Below, piece after piece: positions 1 to 7,271 of a stretch of DNA of 11,848 nt. How positions within the stretch are numbered: the stretch's first letter is position 1; each line of letters starts with the position of its first letter. The notes below the pieces were generated by a model, which saw nothing but the letters and a program-made list of their open reading frames with translations, ran no database searches and was not told where the DNA came from. The position numbers and the translations under genes were made by a program. This DNA is from Ktedonobacteraceae bacterium (lineage in GTDB: Bacteria > Chloroflexota > Ktedonobacteria > Ktedonobacterales > Ktedonobacteraceae). The stretch spans positions 1 through 11,848 of the forward strand of contig JAFMRP010000060.1 in NCBI GenBank assembly GCA_017354095.1, in the 5' to 3' direction.

Positions 1-23
1 AGCTCCAGTCTATCAGAACTGAG

Positions 24-55
24 AGAGATAGGGCCAGGTTCCTGGCCCTATCTCT
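24..55 (-). terminator. Strong inverted repeat just downstream of the sedolisin gene, probable terminator
   Basis: Bases 24-38 and 41-55 are perfect reverse complements (15 bp), with only TT between the arms, so the real loop is about four bases. It begins 8 bases past the TAG stop of the protease gene on the minus strand. No clear U-tract follows on either strand, so it may be a weak intrinsic terminator, a 3'-end stabiliser, or a bidirectional element shared with a gene beyond the left edge. Bases 1-23 hold nothing else recognisable. Confidence 0.55.
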
Positions 56-62
56 GATCTCA

Positions 63-1841
63 CTAGGGAGTAGTTGCCTGCTCGACTGCCAGAAAGTCTG
101 GCAGGTAAGGCGCCCCCAGACCGGTTGGATAATCCCACCCGGGTCCAGCTTTGTAGTACAGATTTGTTCCACTTGTTATCTCGTGGAAAGGCTGTGCCTG
201 ACCAGCATGCGATTCGATATAGTAGAAGGTATCAGGCCCATAAGAATAATAGTGCTTCGTCGCCACATACCCCTGATTCAATAACGTCATGGCCGATGCC
301 CAGATTGGCGCAGCGGCACTCGTCCCACCTACTGGTAGCCAGGTTCCCTGATAGAAAACCATGACGTTAGAGGCGACTGCAGCAACATCCGGCAGTTGCC
401 GCTTGCCGGTGCTATACTGATTTTTCAGGCCGTTGATTCCTGCCTGCCAGGAAGGCTGGTCGAAAACCTTGCTGAGACCGCCCCCGGTACCCCAGGCATT
501 ACCGCACGTTTTCTTATTCGAACCATCCGACCAGGCCGTTTCGCTGGTACGGTTGCCATCCAGGTCGGCCTGTAACACTGTACCACCCACAGCGGTCGCA
601 TACGGATTACTGGCCGGAAAACTTACGTCGAGCTGCCCATAGACGCCACCCGCAAAGGCCGCACAGTCACCACTGGAGACAAAGACTGTCATATGCTCAA
701 CCTGCGTCAGGATCTGCAAGCGCTGATTGAATGCAGCTGCCATTGACGAGGTAAGCCCTTCCTCCGGTGCACCCAGACTCACGCTCACTACCTGCATGGA
801 ATGGGTATCATGAGCATGGTCATCAATGATTTGCTGGAAGGTATCAAGCAGGTTCTGCCAGCCACCATCAGCAGCCTTACTGATGTCGGTTTGATAATCA
901 TGAATATTTGTGGCAGGAGCCAGTCCGGCGATCATGTCTATATCCAGCGTCGTCTCGCCCTCAGGCGCGGGCGCTCTGCCATCAACATTGGTGTAGGTAA
1001 CCTTCCCTTTATAGTTAACGCAAGAGAAGTAAGCACTCAGATCGCTCTGACTAACCCCATCGATCTCCACCAGGTTAATGGTCATGTTTTGACCTGCCCA
1101 ACCACGCTGCCAGAGATTATCAAAACCATAGGAATGCGCAACCTGATTGCGCCCGGCCAGACCAGGAACACTCAGCGGACAGAGGCCCAGATCCTGCCTT
1201 TTCCCCTGGTGAGCCTGTTCACCAGTGAGCTGCAAACCGGCTCTGGGGGGCTGGCTATAACTATCCAGGCCCGTCACCGTCAGAATCTTTTCCGCAACTC
1301 CCTGCGGCACCTTCGGCATATGCTGCGGATCAGGCGTATAGTATGTGCGCCCGTTCTGCTTATGATACACAAACTTCGTCTGTAAAAGCGTTGCCAGCGA
1401 GCCCGCTTTGATATCGATTTTCATACTCGTGCGCGTCTGGCTCAACTGCAAACTGGCATCGCTGACACCAAAAAACGCCTTGATTTTTTGATAATCAGCG
1501 TCGCTAATACCCAGTTTGCTCGCAATATCATCCGCGTCTGTGGATTGACCAGGCTGCGCTGTCCGGCCCTGCCCAAACTGCTTCAACGCCCCCTGATCAA
1601 TATTGAATGTCACCCCAACATGCAATATTTGATTATCAGGCACGGTGCCCGTTATCGGGGCATGTAATGCCTGCGCGGGAATCCCTAATTGCAAGGGCAC
1701 TAATTGATTCGCTGTCGGCGTCTGCTGGACGTTTGATCGTCCACTGTCACATGACGTCAGCATCAGGATGACGATGACAAGACTGGCGAGGCCAGACCAT
1801 CGGTGAGGCCACCGCAATCGTAACTCAGTTCGCTTGAACAC
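63..1841 (-). CDS. S53 family (sedolisin/kumamolisin-like) serine-carboxyl peptidase, putative lipoprotein
   Basis: Secreted endopeptidase of 592 aa; the family usually acts at acid pH and matures by removing its propeptide. Residues 1-31 form a lipoprotein signal: basic start, hydrophobic stretch, lipobox LTSC with Cys31. Residues about 65-200 match a pro-kumamolisin activation domain. The catalytic domain spans about 235-590: Glu296 and Asp300 in GETTLDID, oxyanion Asp392 in SSGDC, and nucleophile Ser508 in GGTSAAAP. The C-terminal calcium site is recognisable (FHEITSG at 552-558, then AGPGWD ending at Asp570), but the first ligand, normally Asp, is Glu554. The start is a GTG at 1841 behind GAGGAG; the spacing of 3 is short, but no other start precedes the signal peptide. 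It is monocistronic and divergent from the tetR gene. The family call is firm; lipid anchoring is inferred from the lipobox. Confidence 0.93.
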   Translation of the reverse strand: MFKRTELRLRWPHRWSGLASLVIVILMLTSCDSGRSNVQQTPTANQLVPLQLGIPAQALHAPITGTVPDNQILHVGVTFNIDQGALKQFGQGRTAQPGQSTDADDIASKLGISDADYQKIKAFFGVSDASLQLSQTRTSMKIDIKAGSLATLLQTKFVYHKQNGRTYYTPDPQHMPKVPQGVAEKILTVTGLDSYSQPPRAGLQLTGEQAHQGKRQDLGLCPLSVPGLAGRNQVAHSYGFDNLWQRGWAGQNMTINLVEIDGVSQSDLSAYFSCVNYKGKVTYTNVDGRAPAPEGETTLDIDMIAGLAPATNIHDYQTDISKAADGGWQNLLDTFQQIIDDHAHDTHSMQVVSVSLGAPEEGLTSSMAAAFNQRLQILTQVEHMTVFVSSGDCAAFAGGVYGQLDVSFPASNPYATAVGGTVLQADLDGNRTSETAWSDGSNKKTCGNAWGTGGGLSKVFDQPSWQAGINGLKNQYSTGKRQLPDVAAVASNVMVFYQGTWLPVGGTSAAAPIWASAMTLLNQGYVATKHYYSYGPDTFYYIESHAGQAQPFHEITSGTNLYYKAGPGWDYPTGLGAPYLPDFLAVEQATTP

Positions 1842-2074
1842 GTTCTCCTCAATCCATTATTCTTCATACATCGACAGATTTCTCTGACATTGATAACCAA
1901 TACCAGTTGCCTCTATCTTAACATAAATATCTTTCTTTGCCTGTGAGGCGCCCCACGTTATTGGATCTCTAACTATCACATTTGCACCTTTCTATCACCA
2001 ATATATCATCGGTCCATCTCTATTTATAAGAAACAGGGAGCTAAGAAGAAAATGAGCAATCTTCAGTAGACCGC

Positions 2075-2102
2075 TTGACATCCATTGTTAGTTGACTATA
2101 AT
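2075..2102 (+). promoter_or_regulatory. Sigma70-type promoter of the tetR gene
   Basis: TTGACA at 2075-2080 and TATAAT at 2097-2102 are both perfect consensus hexamers separated by 16 bp. Transcription should start near 2109, giving a short leader of about 30 nt before the ATG at 2141. A consensus promoter in front of a repressor gene suggests it is held down by a bound repressor, possibly its own product. Confidence 0.85.
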
Positions 2103-2110
2103 TAATAACA
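2086..2110. promoter_or_regulatory. Candidate TetR operator overlapping the -10 box
   Basis: TGTTA (2086-2090) and TAACA (2106-2110) are inverted half-sites whose centres are 20 bp apart, about two helical turns, and they flank the TATAAT box. The bases between them pair poorly, so the symmetry is limited to these arms. The placement is what autorepression by a TetR dimer would need. The role is inferred from position only. Confidence 0.35.
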
Positions 2111-2140
2111 AGACTATCTATCTATTAATTGAGGGATACA

Positions 2141-2860
2141 ATGGCACGAACCGTCAAACCAGAGGAGGTGGCATCCAAGCGCAGAGCTATTCTGGATGCT
2201 ACTCAGCGATTGGTGCTGACTAAGGGATACGAACAGATGTCGATCCAGGACATCCTGGACGAGGTACAGATGTCTAGTGGAGCCTTCCATCACTACTTCG
2301 ACTCACGCAAGGCACTGCTGGAGGCGTTCATCGAACGAATCAAACAGGAGTCAGAAAAGCCGCTGCTCTCCATCATCCATGATCCAGGCCTCTCCGCCAT
2401 CGAAAAGCTCCAGGGCTTCTTCAACACGCTGGACCGCTTGAGAGTCGAGCACAAGACCGAAGTGGTCAGGCTGGGGCGTGTCTGGTACACTGACGCTAAC
2501 GCCATTGTCCGTCAGAAAGTGGACGATGCGGTTTTCCAGCAGCGCGCGCCACTGCTTACTGAGATCGTCCGTCAAGGTGTTCAGGAAGGCTGCTTCACTA
2601 TCGCCTATCCCAACAAAGCTGGCGAAGTCATCCTGTCCCTGCTGCAGGGCATGGGCAATACTCATGCCAGGCTCCTCCTCTCATTAGATCAGAAGCGCGA
2701 CGACGATCAGCACCTCATCGAAGAAATTGTCACCATCCATGCCGCCTATATGGACGCAATCGAGCGAATGCTCGGCGCTCCTCCACACTCTTTCTATCGC
2801 ACCGACATCGAAGCGGTGAACATCTGGGTGGTGGCAATGCGAGAGAACAGCCAGGTATAA
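2141..2860 (+). CDS. TetR/AcrR family transcriptional regulator
   Basis: Ligand-responsive DNA-binding repressor of 239 aa, typical in size for the family. The N-terminal HTH covers about residues 12-58; the recognition part SIQDILDEVQMSSGAFHHYF (34-53) is the classic TetR pattern ending in YF. The rest (about 80-210) is a divergent helical ligand/dimerisation domain, and the ligand cannot be told from sequence. The ATG at 2141 is chosen because GAGGG (2131-2135) sits just before it; an in-frame TTG at 2129 would overlap that ribosome site. The gene is divergent from the sedolisin gene and convergent with the molybdenum hydroxylase gene, so itself and the protease are the nearest possible targets. 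No metabolic partner lies beside it in the same direction. Confidence 0.9.
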   Translation: MARTVKPEEVASKRRAILDATQRLVLTKGYEQMSIQDILDEVQMSSGAFHHYFDSRKALLEAFIERIKQESEKPLLSIIHDPGLSAIEKLQGFFNTLDRLRVEHKTEVVRLGRVWYTDANAIVRQKVDDAVFQQRAPLLTEIVRQGVQEGCFTIAYPNKAGEVILSLLQGMGNTHARLLLSLDQKRDDDQHLIEEIVTIHAAYMDAIERMLGAPPHSFYRTDIEAVNIWVVAMRENSQV

Positions 2861-2863
2861 GAC

Positions 2864-2894
2864 AAAAAGCCTCCCCACACATAGCGGGGAGGCT
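2864..2894 (-). terminator. Rho-independent terminator of the molybdenum hydroxylase gene, possibly bidirectional
   Basis: AGCCTCCCC (2868-2876) and GGGGAGGCT (2886-2894) form a perfect 9-bp stem with a 9-nt loop. Read on the minus strand the stem is followed by a run of T (complement of the A-run 2864-2868), the standard intrinsic terminator layout, starting 6 bases after the TGA of the 804-aa gene. It also lies 7 bases after the tetR stop on the plus strand, but without a T-run on that side. Confidence 0.85.
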
Positions 2895-2900
2895 GAGCGG

Positions 2901-5315
2901 TCAGTCAGAGACAGCGAAAACAGGGGGAAGCACCGGGTCGCCTTGCTGCAGCGTTCCCTCTTGAGCAGCACGGATCAAGGCGCATACTTTCGCGGCATGA
3001 AGCGGCATGTCGATGGCTTTAATCCCAAGTGGAGAAAGTGCGTCGAGCGCGGCGTTGACAATAGCCGGCGGCGCCGCGATGCAGCCCGCCTCACCTACAC
3101 CTTTCGCACCCAGAGGGTTGAACGGCGAGGGCGTTTCTACTTGATCGGTAATAAACAAGGGCAGTTGCGTGGCAACGGGAAGCGCGTAATCCATGAGCGT
3201 GCTACTGAGATTCTGCCCAGACTGGTCATATTCAATCCCTTCGTAGAGTGCCTGACCAATCCCTTGCGCCAGCCCCCCATGGACCTGGGCCTCGGTCAGA
3301 TAATGATTGAGTACGCGCCCACAGTCATCGACCGCGACGTAGCGCAAGATATGCACCTCTCCAGTCGCGCTGTCGATCTCAACCACCGCGATATGCGTAC
3401 CGGAAGAGAAACTGGCACCCTGCGGCGCAAAAGCGCGCCAGGCGGCCAGCCCTTCAATCGGAACATCATTCACCGGGTTGGGCGGTTCGCGCTCGATGAG
3501 CTCGGGCTGTCTCTCAACCATCCAGGCCAGTTCGCCCAACGTAATGGTACGCGCAGGCACTCCCCGCACGTTGATGCTCCCTTTTGCCAGCTCCAGGTCG
3601 GCAGGCGATGCCTCCAGCACTCGGGCCGCCACTTTCAGCGCTTTCTCGCGTGCAGCCTCGGCAGCCAGCAGAATCGCGGAACCCGAGGTCTGGGTAATAC
3701 GGCTGCCGAATGTGCCAACGCTATAGCCCGGCAGGTGTGCACTGTTCATCTGCACCTCCACCCACCTGCCCGGCATCTGGAAAACCGTCGCGGCAATCTG
3801 GGCAAAGGCAGTAAAGTGCCCCTGCCCATTATGGGCGACCGCACTTTGCACCAGAATGGTCCCATCGCGCCGTATACGTACCGTTGCGGCCTCCTGAGGA
3901 GCATTCGGCGCGGAACCACCACCGGATATCTCGATGAAGGCAGAGATGCCAACGCCAAGCAGCGAAGGATCTCCCTCCTCGCGACGTTTGCGCTGCTTCA
4001 TACGCCAGCCAGTGTAATCGATCAGTTCGAGTGCACGGTCCAGTGCTGCCTGGTAGTTACCGCTGTCGTAGAGCACATTGGTCGGCGTGCGATAGGGAAA
4101 GACATCCGGCGAGAGGAAGTTACGACGACGCACCTCAGCAGGGTCAAGGTGAAGCTCATGCGCGATACGATCAATGGTACGCTCCAGGATGTATGCTGCC
4201 TCCGGTCGCCCGGCTCCGCGATAGGCAGCAGTCGGCACGGCATTGGTGAAAGCTGCGATTATCTCGCAGTCAATGGCCTGGATCCGGTATGGACCCGTGA
4301 GCATTAACGAGTGGAATGTAGGTGCCATAGCCGTAGAACCGGCCAGAAACGCGCCGAGATCGGCAATAGTGCGCACTTTGAGGCCTAGCAACAGCCCGTT
4401 GTTTTGTACCGCAGCCTCGATATAGTTGATCTGTCCACGCCCATGCGTCTGAGCCTGCAGGTTCTCGCTGCGATCCTCAATCCACTTGACAGGACGACCA
4501 TATTTGACAGCCAGGGAGGCTGCAATAATCTCCTCACCCAGAAATGTGGTTTTGGTGCCAAAGCCCCCACCCACATCAGCATTATAGACGTTGATATGGC
4601 TCGCATCGAGGCCAAGAAAGGTTGCCAGGGTATCACGCGCTCTAAAAAGCGACTGCGAGGAGAGCCAGGCGGTTAAATCACCACTGGCCGGATTGTAATC
4701 AAACATACAGGCGCGTGGCTCCAGGGGGCTGGCGGCGATGCGCTGGTTGACAACACGCAGGCGTATCGTGCGCTCAGCCTGAGCAAAGGCGGCCTGGATA
4801 TCGCCTCCTTTGATAGGATGACGAAAAGCAAGGTTCGTTCCGGCATCTTCATAGAGCAGTGGAGCAGTGGCATCCAGCGCCGCTTCAGGATCACTGACTG
4901 CCGGCAGGGGATCGTAGTCAACGTCGACCAGGTAGCGGGCATCTTCAGCGATATAGCGATTCTCAGCCAGCACCACCGCCACCGGGTCGCCAACGTAGCG
5001 TACTTTATCAACCGCCAGCGCTTTGCGCTCCGGCTGCTGGCCGCCCGGCACTGTAGCACTCGCGAGCGGAGGTAAAGACTGCACCAGTTCGGCGGCACTA
5101 TGGGCCGCCACTACTCCTGGCAGGATAGCAGCCTCCTCTAGATTGATTGCGTTAATCTTTGCGTGTGCATGGGGGCTGCGGACGGCAACCATATACAACA
5201 TAGAAGGTCGCCCCACGGGTGGGCGCAGATCATCGACATAATGACCGTGCCCGGTAATCAACTGGTAATCCTCTGTACGTCGTTCAAGTCCCTCCGGCAA
5301 ACGCGTAATATTCAT
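2901..5315 (-). CDS. Xanthine dehydrogenase/CoxL family molybdopterin-binding subunit (form II-like), orphan
   Basis: Large catalytic subunit of a molybdenum hydroxylase (xanthine dehydrogenase, aldehyde oxidase, CO dehydrogenase superfamily), 804 aa and full length. The a/b hammerhead domain is at about 15-140 and the Mo-cofactor domain at about 150-780. Visible motifs: GGGFGTK (249-255), AYRGAGR (364-370), GQGH (497-500), and GVGEAG (739-744) with the catalytic Glu742. AYRGAGR is the form II CoxL signature; the AYxCSFR loop with its active-site Cys found in true aerobic CO dehydrogenase is absent, so CO is an unlikely main substrate and the real one is unknown. The usual FAD-binding and 2Fe-2S subunits are not beside it: upstream on the same strand is a spermidine-synthase-like gene (88-bp gap), downstream a terminator. 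The ATG at 5315 has GGAGA at a good distance. It may work with electron-transfer subunits encoded elsewhere. Confidence 0.92.
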   Translation of the reverse strand: MNITRLPEGLERRTEDYQLITGHGHYVDDLRPPVGRPSMLYMVAVRSPHAHAKINAINLEEAAILPGVVAAHSAAELVQSLPPLASATVPGGQQPERKALAVDKVRYVGDPVAVVLAENRYIAEDARYLVDVDYDPLPAVSDPEAALDATAPLLYEDAGTNLAFRHPIKGGDIQAAFAQAERTIRLRVVNQRIAASPLEPRACMFDYNPASGDLTAWLSSQSLFRARDTLATFLGLDASHINVYNADVGGGFGTKTTFLGEEIIAASLAVKYGRPVKWIEDRSENLQAQTHGRGQINYIEAAVQNNGLLLGLKVRTIADLGAFLAGSTAMAPTFHSLMLTGPYRIQAIDCEIIAAFTNAVPTAAYRGAGRPEAAYILERTIDRIAHELHLDPAEVRRRNFLSPDVFPYRTPTNVLYDSGNYQAALDRALELIDYTGWRMKQRKRREEGDPSLLGVGISAFIEISGGGSAPNAPQEAATVRIRRDGTILVQSAVAHNGQGHFTAFAQIAATVFQMPGRWVEVQMNSAHLPGYSVGTFGSRITQTSGSAILLAAEAAREKALKVAARVLEASPADLELAKGSINVRGVPARTITLGELAWMVERQPELIEREPPNPVNDVPIEGLAAWRAFAPQGASFSSGTHIAVVEIDSATGEVHILRYVAVDDCGRVLNHYLTEAQVHGGLAQGIGQALYEGIEYDQSGQNLSSTLMDYALPVATQLPLFITDQVETPSPFNPLGAKGVGEAGCIAAPPAIVNAALDALSPLGIKAIDMPLHAAKVCALIRAAQEGTLQQGDPVLPPVFAVSD

Positions 5316-5351
5316 AAAAACATCTCCAATTGACTCATTACCGGTACAAAC

Positions 5352-5371
5352 GTTACATCAAAAATGTTACA
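5352..5371 (-). repeat. Direct repeat TGTAAC x2 upstream of the molybdenum hydroxylase gene
   Basis: GTTACA at 5352-5357 and 5366-5371 (TGTAAC on the coding strand) form a direct repeat with a 14-bp period in the 88-bp gap before the 804-aa gene. It lies about 37-56 bases upstream of the ATG, where promoter or regulator half-sites would sit. No consensus promoter is obvious in the gap, so the gene could be read through from the upstream gene or use a weak promoter here. Confidence 0.3.
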
Positions 5372-5403
5372 GAAAAATGATAAGACGCCCCTCGTGCGTA
5401 GTC

Positions 5404-6912
5404 TCATGAGCTGGTACTGATGTAGTGTAACAGCAACTGATCGGTAATCTGCTCGATAGGCGCGCGGTCGTCGGTGAAAACAATTCCACCATCTGGATGG
5501 CCCTGTTTCGCTACCGGCACCACCTCACCAGCAAGCTGTCCCATCACGTTAGCGGATGCAAACTGCTCCATGTTCGCTCGAAACGTCTCCAGCGATGTGT
5601 GTTGCATGGTTGCCATAATCTCGGTATTGAATGTTCCCGGTACATCGAACGTGTAAACATCAGGAAAGACCTGACTCATAGTATTGACAAAGGCCTGCAC
5701 AAGCCGGTAATCGCCTGCTGTATGGGCTGTATTGAGCGTCACTACACCGGTAGCTGAAAGGTGGTCGCGAATCTCGCTGAAGAACTCTCGCGTAGTCAAC
5801 TGGAACGGAATATAGGGCTGCTGAAATGCATCGATCGCCACAACATCATATTTTTCATGCGTGGTCGTCAAAAAGGCCCGACCATCCTGGGTATAGACGT
5901 TCAGGTTAGGCTCATTCATACCAAAGAACTTGCGCCCAACATCGACAATCGCCGGGTCGATCTCCACTCCATCGATCTGTACCGGCCCATAGACCTGCGT
6001 AAACTGGTGGGCGATGGTCCCTCCGGCCAGGCCAATGATCCCTACCCGCTTCAACTGCTGCTTCTGAAACCCTTGATTGAAATAAGGGGCCGCCAGGAAG
6101 TAGTCCCAGTACCATCCGGTCAAAACCTTGTTCTGATCAGGATAGAAGACAGAATGGATCGCTTCGCCCTCGTTGAGAATAAGCTGGCGCGTCCCATTCG
6201 GTAGCTGTGTGACCTGAATATAGTTATAGAGCGATTCCTTCTCGTAAATCATATTAGGGATGACTTTGAGCGGCCCGAGCGGCAGTACTAGCAGAATCGC
6301 TGGAATAGCCGCAGCGAAGCGCCAGTGCGGCCTCAGCCCCCACAGCGAGGCTGCAAAGAGCACCATCCCAAAAAGCAGCAACGAGCGCCTGACGCCAATC
6401 GCTGGAATGAGCACCAGCACCGGCAAAAAGGCGCCTAGAATACTCCCAACAGTCGATATCGCATACAGCGAGCCGCTCAGCCGTCCGCTACGTCCTACAC
6501 TCCTGGAGAGCAGACGAATTGCAAAAGGTGAAACAAGCCCGAGCAGCGTAACTGGAATGGCAAAGAGCAGGATTGAGCCAACCAGGGAGGCAACGAAAAT
6601 GCTGACTGAGATTTGACTCATCCCGACTACTGACCAGTTGAGAATGCCGGGACTGACTAGCGGGATCAGCGAGGTGGCTAACCCGGCAATACCCGTCAGC
6701 GTGCAGAGCACCCGCTCCGAAGGATAGCGATCGGCTAGTCTGCCACCGATAAAGTAGCCAACCGTCAGGTAGATCAGAATCAGACCGATCAGAATCGCCC
6801 AGATGAGCAGCGAACTACCAAAATACGCTCCCAGCAGGCGCTGTGCACACATCTCCAGCGCCAACGAGACCATGCCACCAATAAAAACCAGTAGAACGAG
6901 AAAATATCGCAC
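5404..6912 (-). CDS. Membrane-anchored spermidine synthase-like protein (fused MFS/SpeE type)
   Basis: 502-aa protein with an N-terminal membrane half (about residues 2-215, roughly seven hydrophobic segments) and a C-terminal Rossmann domain like spermidine synthase. The start of the membrane part (GGMVSLALEM, RLLGAYFGSS, GGRLADRYPSERVL) is typical of fused MFS/SpeE proteins. Nucleotide-binding features: GIIGLAGGT (291-299), VEIDP (316-320), DGRAF (343-347), VVAIDAF (357-363), and TDDRAP (480-485). The DSTDP-type segment holding the catalytic Asp of true polyamine synthases is replaced by DAFQQPYIP (361-369), so aminopropyl transfer is doubtful and the reaction is unknown. The GTG at 6912 is chosen because GGAGGG lies 7 bases upstream; the frame runs further 5' but that stretch is charged and lacks a ribosome site. 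It may be co-transcribed with the hydroxylase subunit downstream. Confidence 0.85.
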   Translation of the reverse strand: MRYFLVLLVFIGGMVSLALEMCAQRLLGAYFGSSLLIWAILIGLILIYLTVGYFIGGRLADRYPSERVLCTLTGIAGLATSLIPLVSPGILNWSVVGMSQISVSIFVASLVGSILLFAIPVTLLGLVSPFAIRLLSRSVGRSGRLSGSLYAISTVGSILGAFLPVLVLIPAIGVRRSLLLFGMVLFAASLWGLRPHWRFAAAIPAILLVLPLGPLKVIPNMIYEKESLYNYIQVTQLPNGTRQLILNEGEAIHSVFYPDQNKVLTGWYWDYFLAAPYFNQGFQKQQLKRVGIIGLAGGTIAHQFTQVYGPVQIDGVEIDPAIVDVGRKFFGMNEPNLNVYTQDGRAFLTTTHEKYDVVAIDAFQQPYIPFQLTTREFFSEIRDHLSATGVVTLNTAHTAGDYRLVQAFVNTMSQVFPDVYTFDVPGTFNTEIMATMQHTSLETFRANMEQFASANVMGQLAGEVVPVAKQGHPDGGIVFTDDRAPIEQITDQLLLHYISTSS

Positions 6913-7015
6913 AACGTTTCCCTCCAGGGAAAATGGCTCTCCATGAGGATGCAGCCCAAATATCACCGTCTGATGCCGGCGATGGAAGTGCCGAGCCCCT
7001 AACACCAATTACGAC

Positions 7016-7028
7016 CCTCGTTACGAGG
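7016..7028. promoter_or_regulatory. 13-bp perfect palindrome, possible operator
   Basis: CCTCGT and ACGAGG are perfect inverted arms around a single T. The site lies about 105 bp upstream of the leftward GTG, between two divergent genes, and downstream of the candidate leftward -10 at 7096-7101, so a protein bound here could block that transcript. Length and position suit an operator, but a chance occurrence cannot be excluded. Confidence 0.25.
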
Positions 7029-7181
7029 AGAGGTTGGTTTGCAAGCCCCAAATTCATTCGGGGGTTCGTGACAGCTTCTCAACCATATTTACCCTAGTAT
7101 ACAACAACGCTTCTTGCCAAAGGCCAGTGAGACAGAGCATCATACAGGCCACTAAACCTGGAGTCGTCCAGGGCCGGGAAG

Positions 7182-7190
7182 TGATATACT
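7182..7190 (+). promoter_or_regulatory. Candidate extended -10 promoter of the TSUP gene
   Basis: TGA followed by TATACT gives an extended -10 element (TGnTATACT, five of six matches to TATAAT). No -35 hexamer lies at 16-18 bp, which extended -10 promoters tolerate. Transcription would start near 7197 and give a leader of about 75 nt containing the hairpin at 7219-7246. Confidence 0.4.
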
Positions 7191-7218
7191 TCTCTATATT
7201 GTATCGTTCGTCGTGTGC

Positions 7219-7246
7219 CAGGGATGGCTTCCTCGGCCATCCCCTG
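7219..7246 (+). promoter_or_regulatory. Leader hairpin before the TSUP permease gene
   Basis: GGGATGGC (7221-7228) and GCCATCCC (7236-7243) form a perfect 8-bp stem with a 7-nt loop, extendable by two pairs across a bulge to 7219/7246. It ends 25 bases before the ATG at 7272. The following sequence (TTCTC) is only weakly U-rich, so it could be an attenuator remnant, a stabilising hairpin or a translational control element. No matching anti-structure is evident. Confidence 0.4.
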
Positions 7247-7271
7247 TTCTCAAAGAAACGGTTTACTATTC

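Larger units (their letters stand above)
1842..2140. other. Divergent intergenic region between protease and tetR genes
   Basis: These 299 bp carry the promoters of two divergent genes. The rightward promoter is clear (2075-2102). For the leftward protease gene I found no convincing -35/-10 pair; an AT-rich stretch around 1915-1935 is the likeliest place. CTATCAC occurs twice as a direct repeat (1973-1979 and 1992-1998, a 19-bp period) with a related TATCAT at about 2004-2009, which could be activator or repressor half-sites. No ORF or RNA gene is supported here. Confidence 0.5.
6913..7271. other. Divergent intergenic region before spermidine-synthase-like and TSUP genes
   Basis: These 359 bp separate two divergent membrane-protein genes. 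They contain the ribosome site of the leftward gene (6920-6925), a 13-bp palindrome (7016-7028), a possible leftward -10 box TATACT (complement of 7096-7101, no good -35), a rightward extended -10 box (7182-7190) and a leader hairpin (7219-7246). Short frames run through it but none has both a ribosome site and a recognisable protein. Confidence 0.5.

Noticed and set aside
801..1385. Plus-strand open frame of 194 codons inside the sedolisin gene
   Set aside because: No ribosome site or recognisable domain; the minus strand carries catalytic motifs across the same bases.
2129..2140. TTG start for the TetR protein four codons upstream
   Set aside because: It would place the start inside the GAGGG ribosome site of the much better ATG at 2141.
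2943..4307. Long plus-strand open frame (454 codons) antisense to the molybdenum hydroxylase gene
   Set aside because: Its translation is Arg-rich with no domain, and the opposite strand encodes a full, motif-complete enzyme. It is a codon-bias shadow.
2901..5315. Annotation as carbon monoxide dehydrogenase large subunit
   Set aside because: The diagnostic AYxCSFR loop with the active-site Cys is absent (AYRGAGR instead), and the partner subunits are missing.
6913..7008. N-terminal extension of the spermidine-synthase-like protein up to 7008
   Set aside because: The extension is His/Arg-rich and precedes a GGAGGG ribosome site correctly placed for the GTG at 6912.
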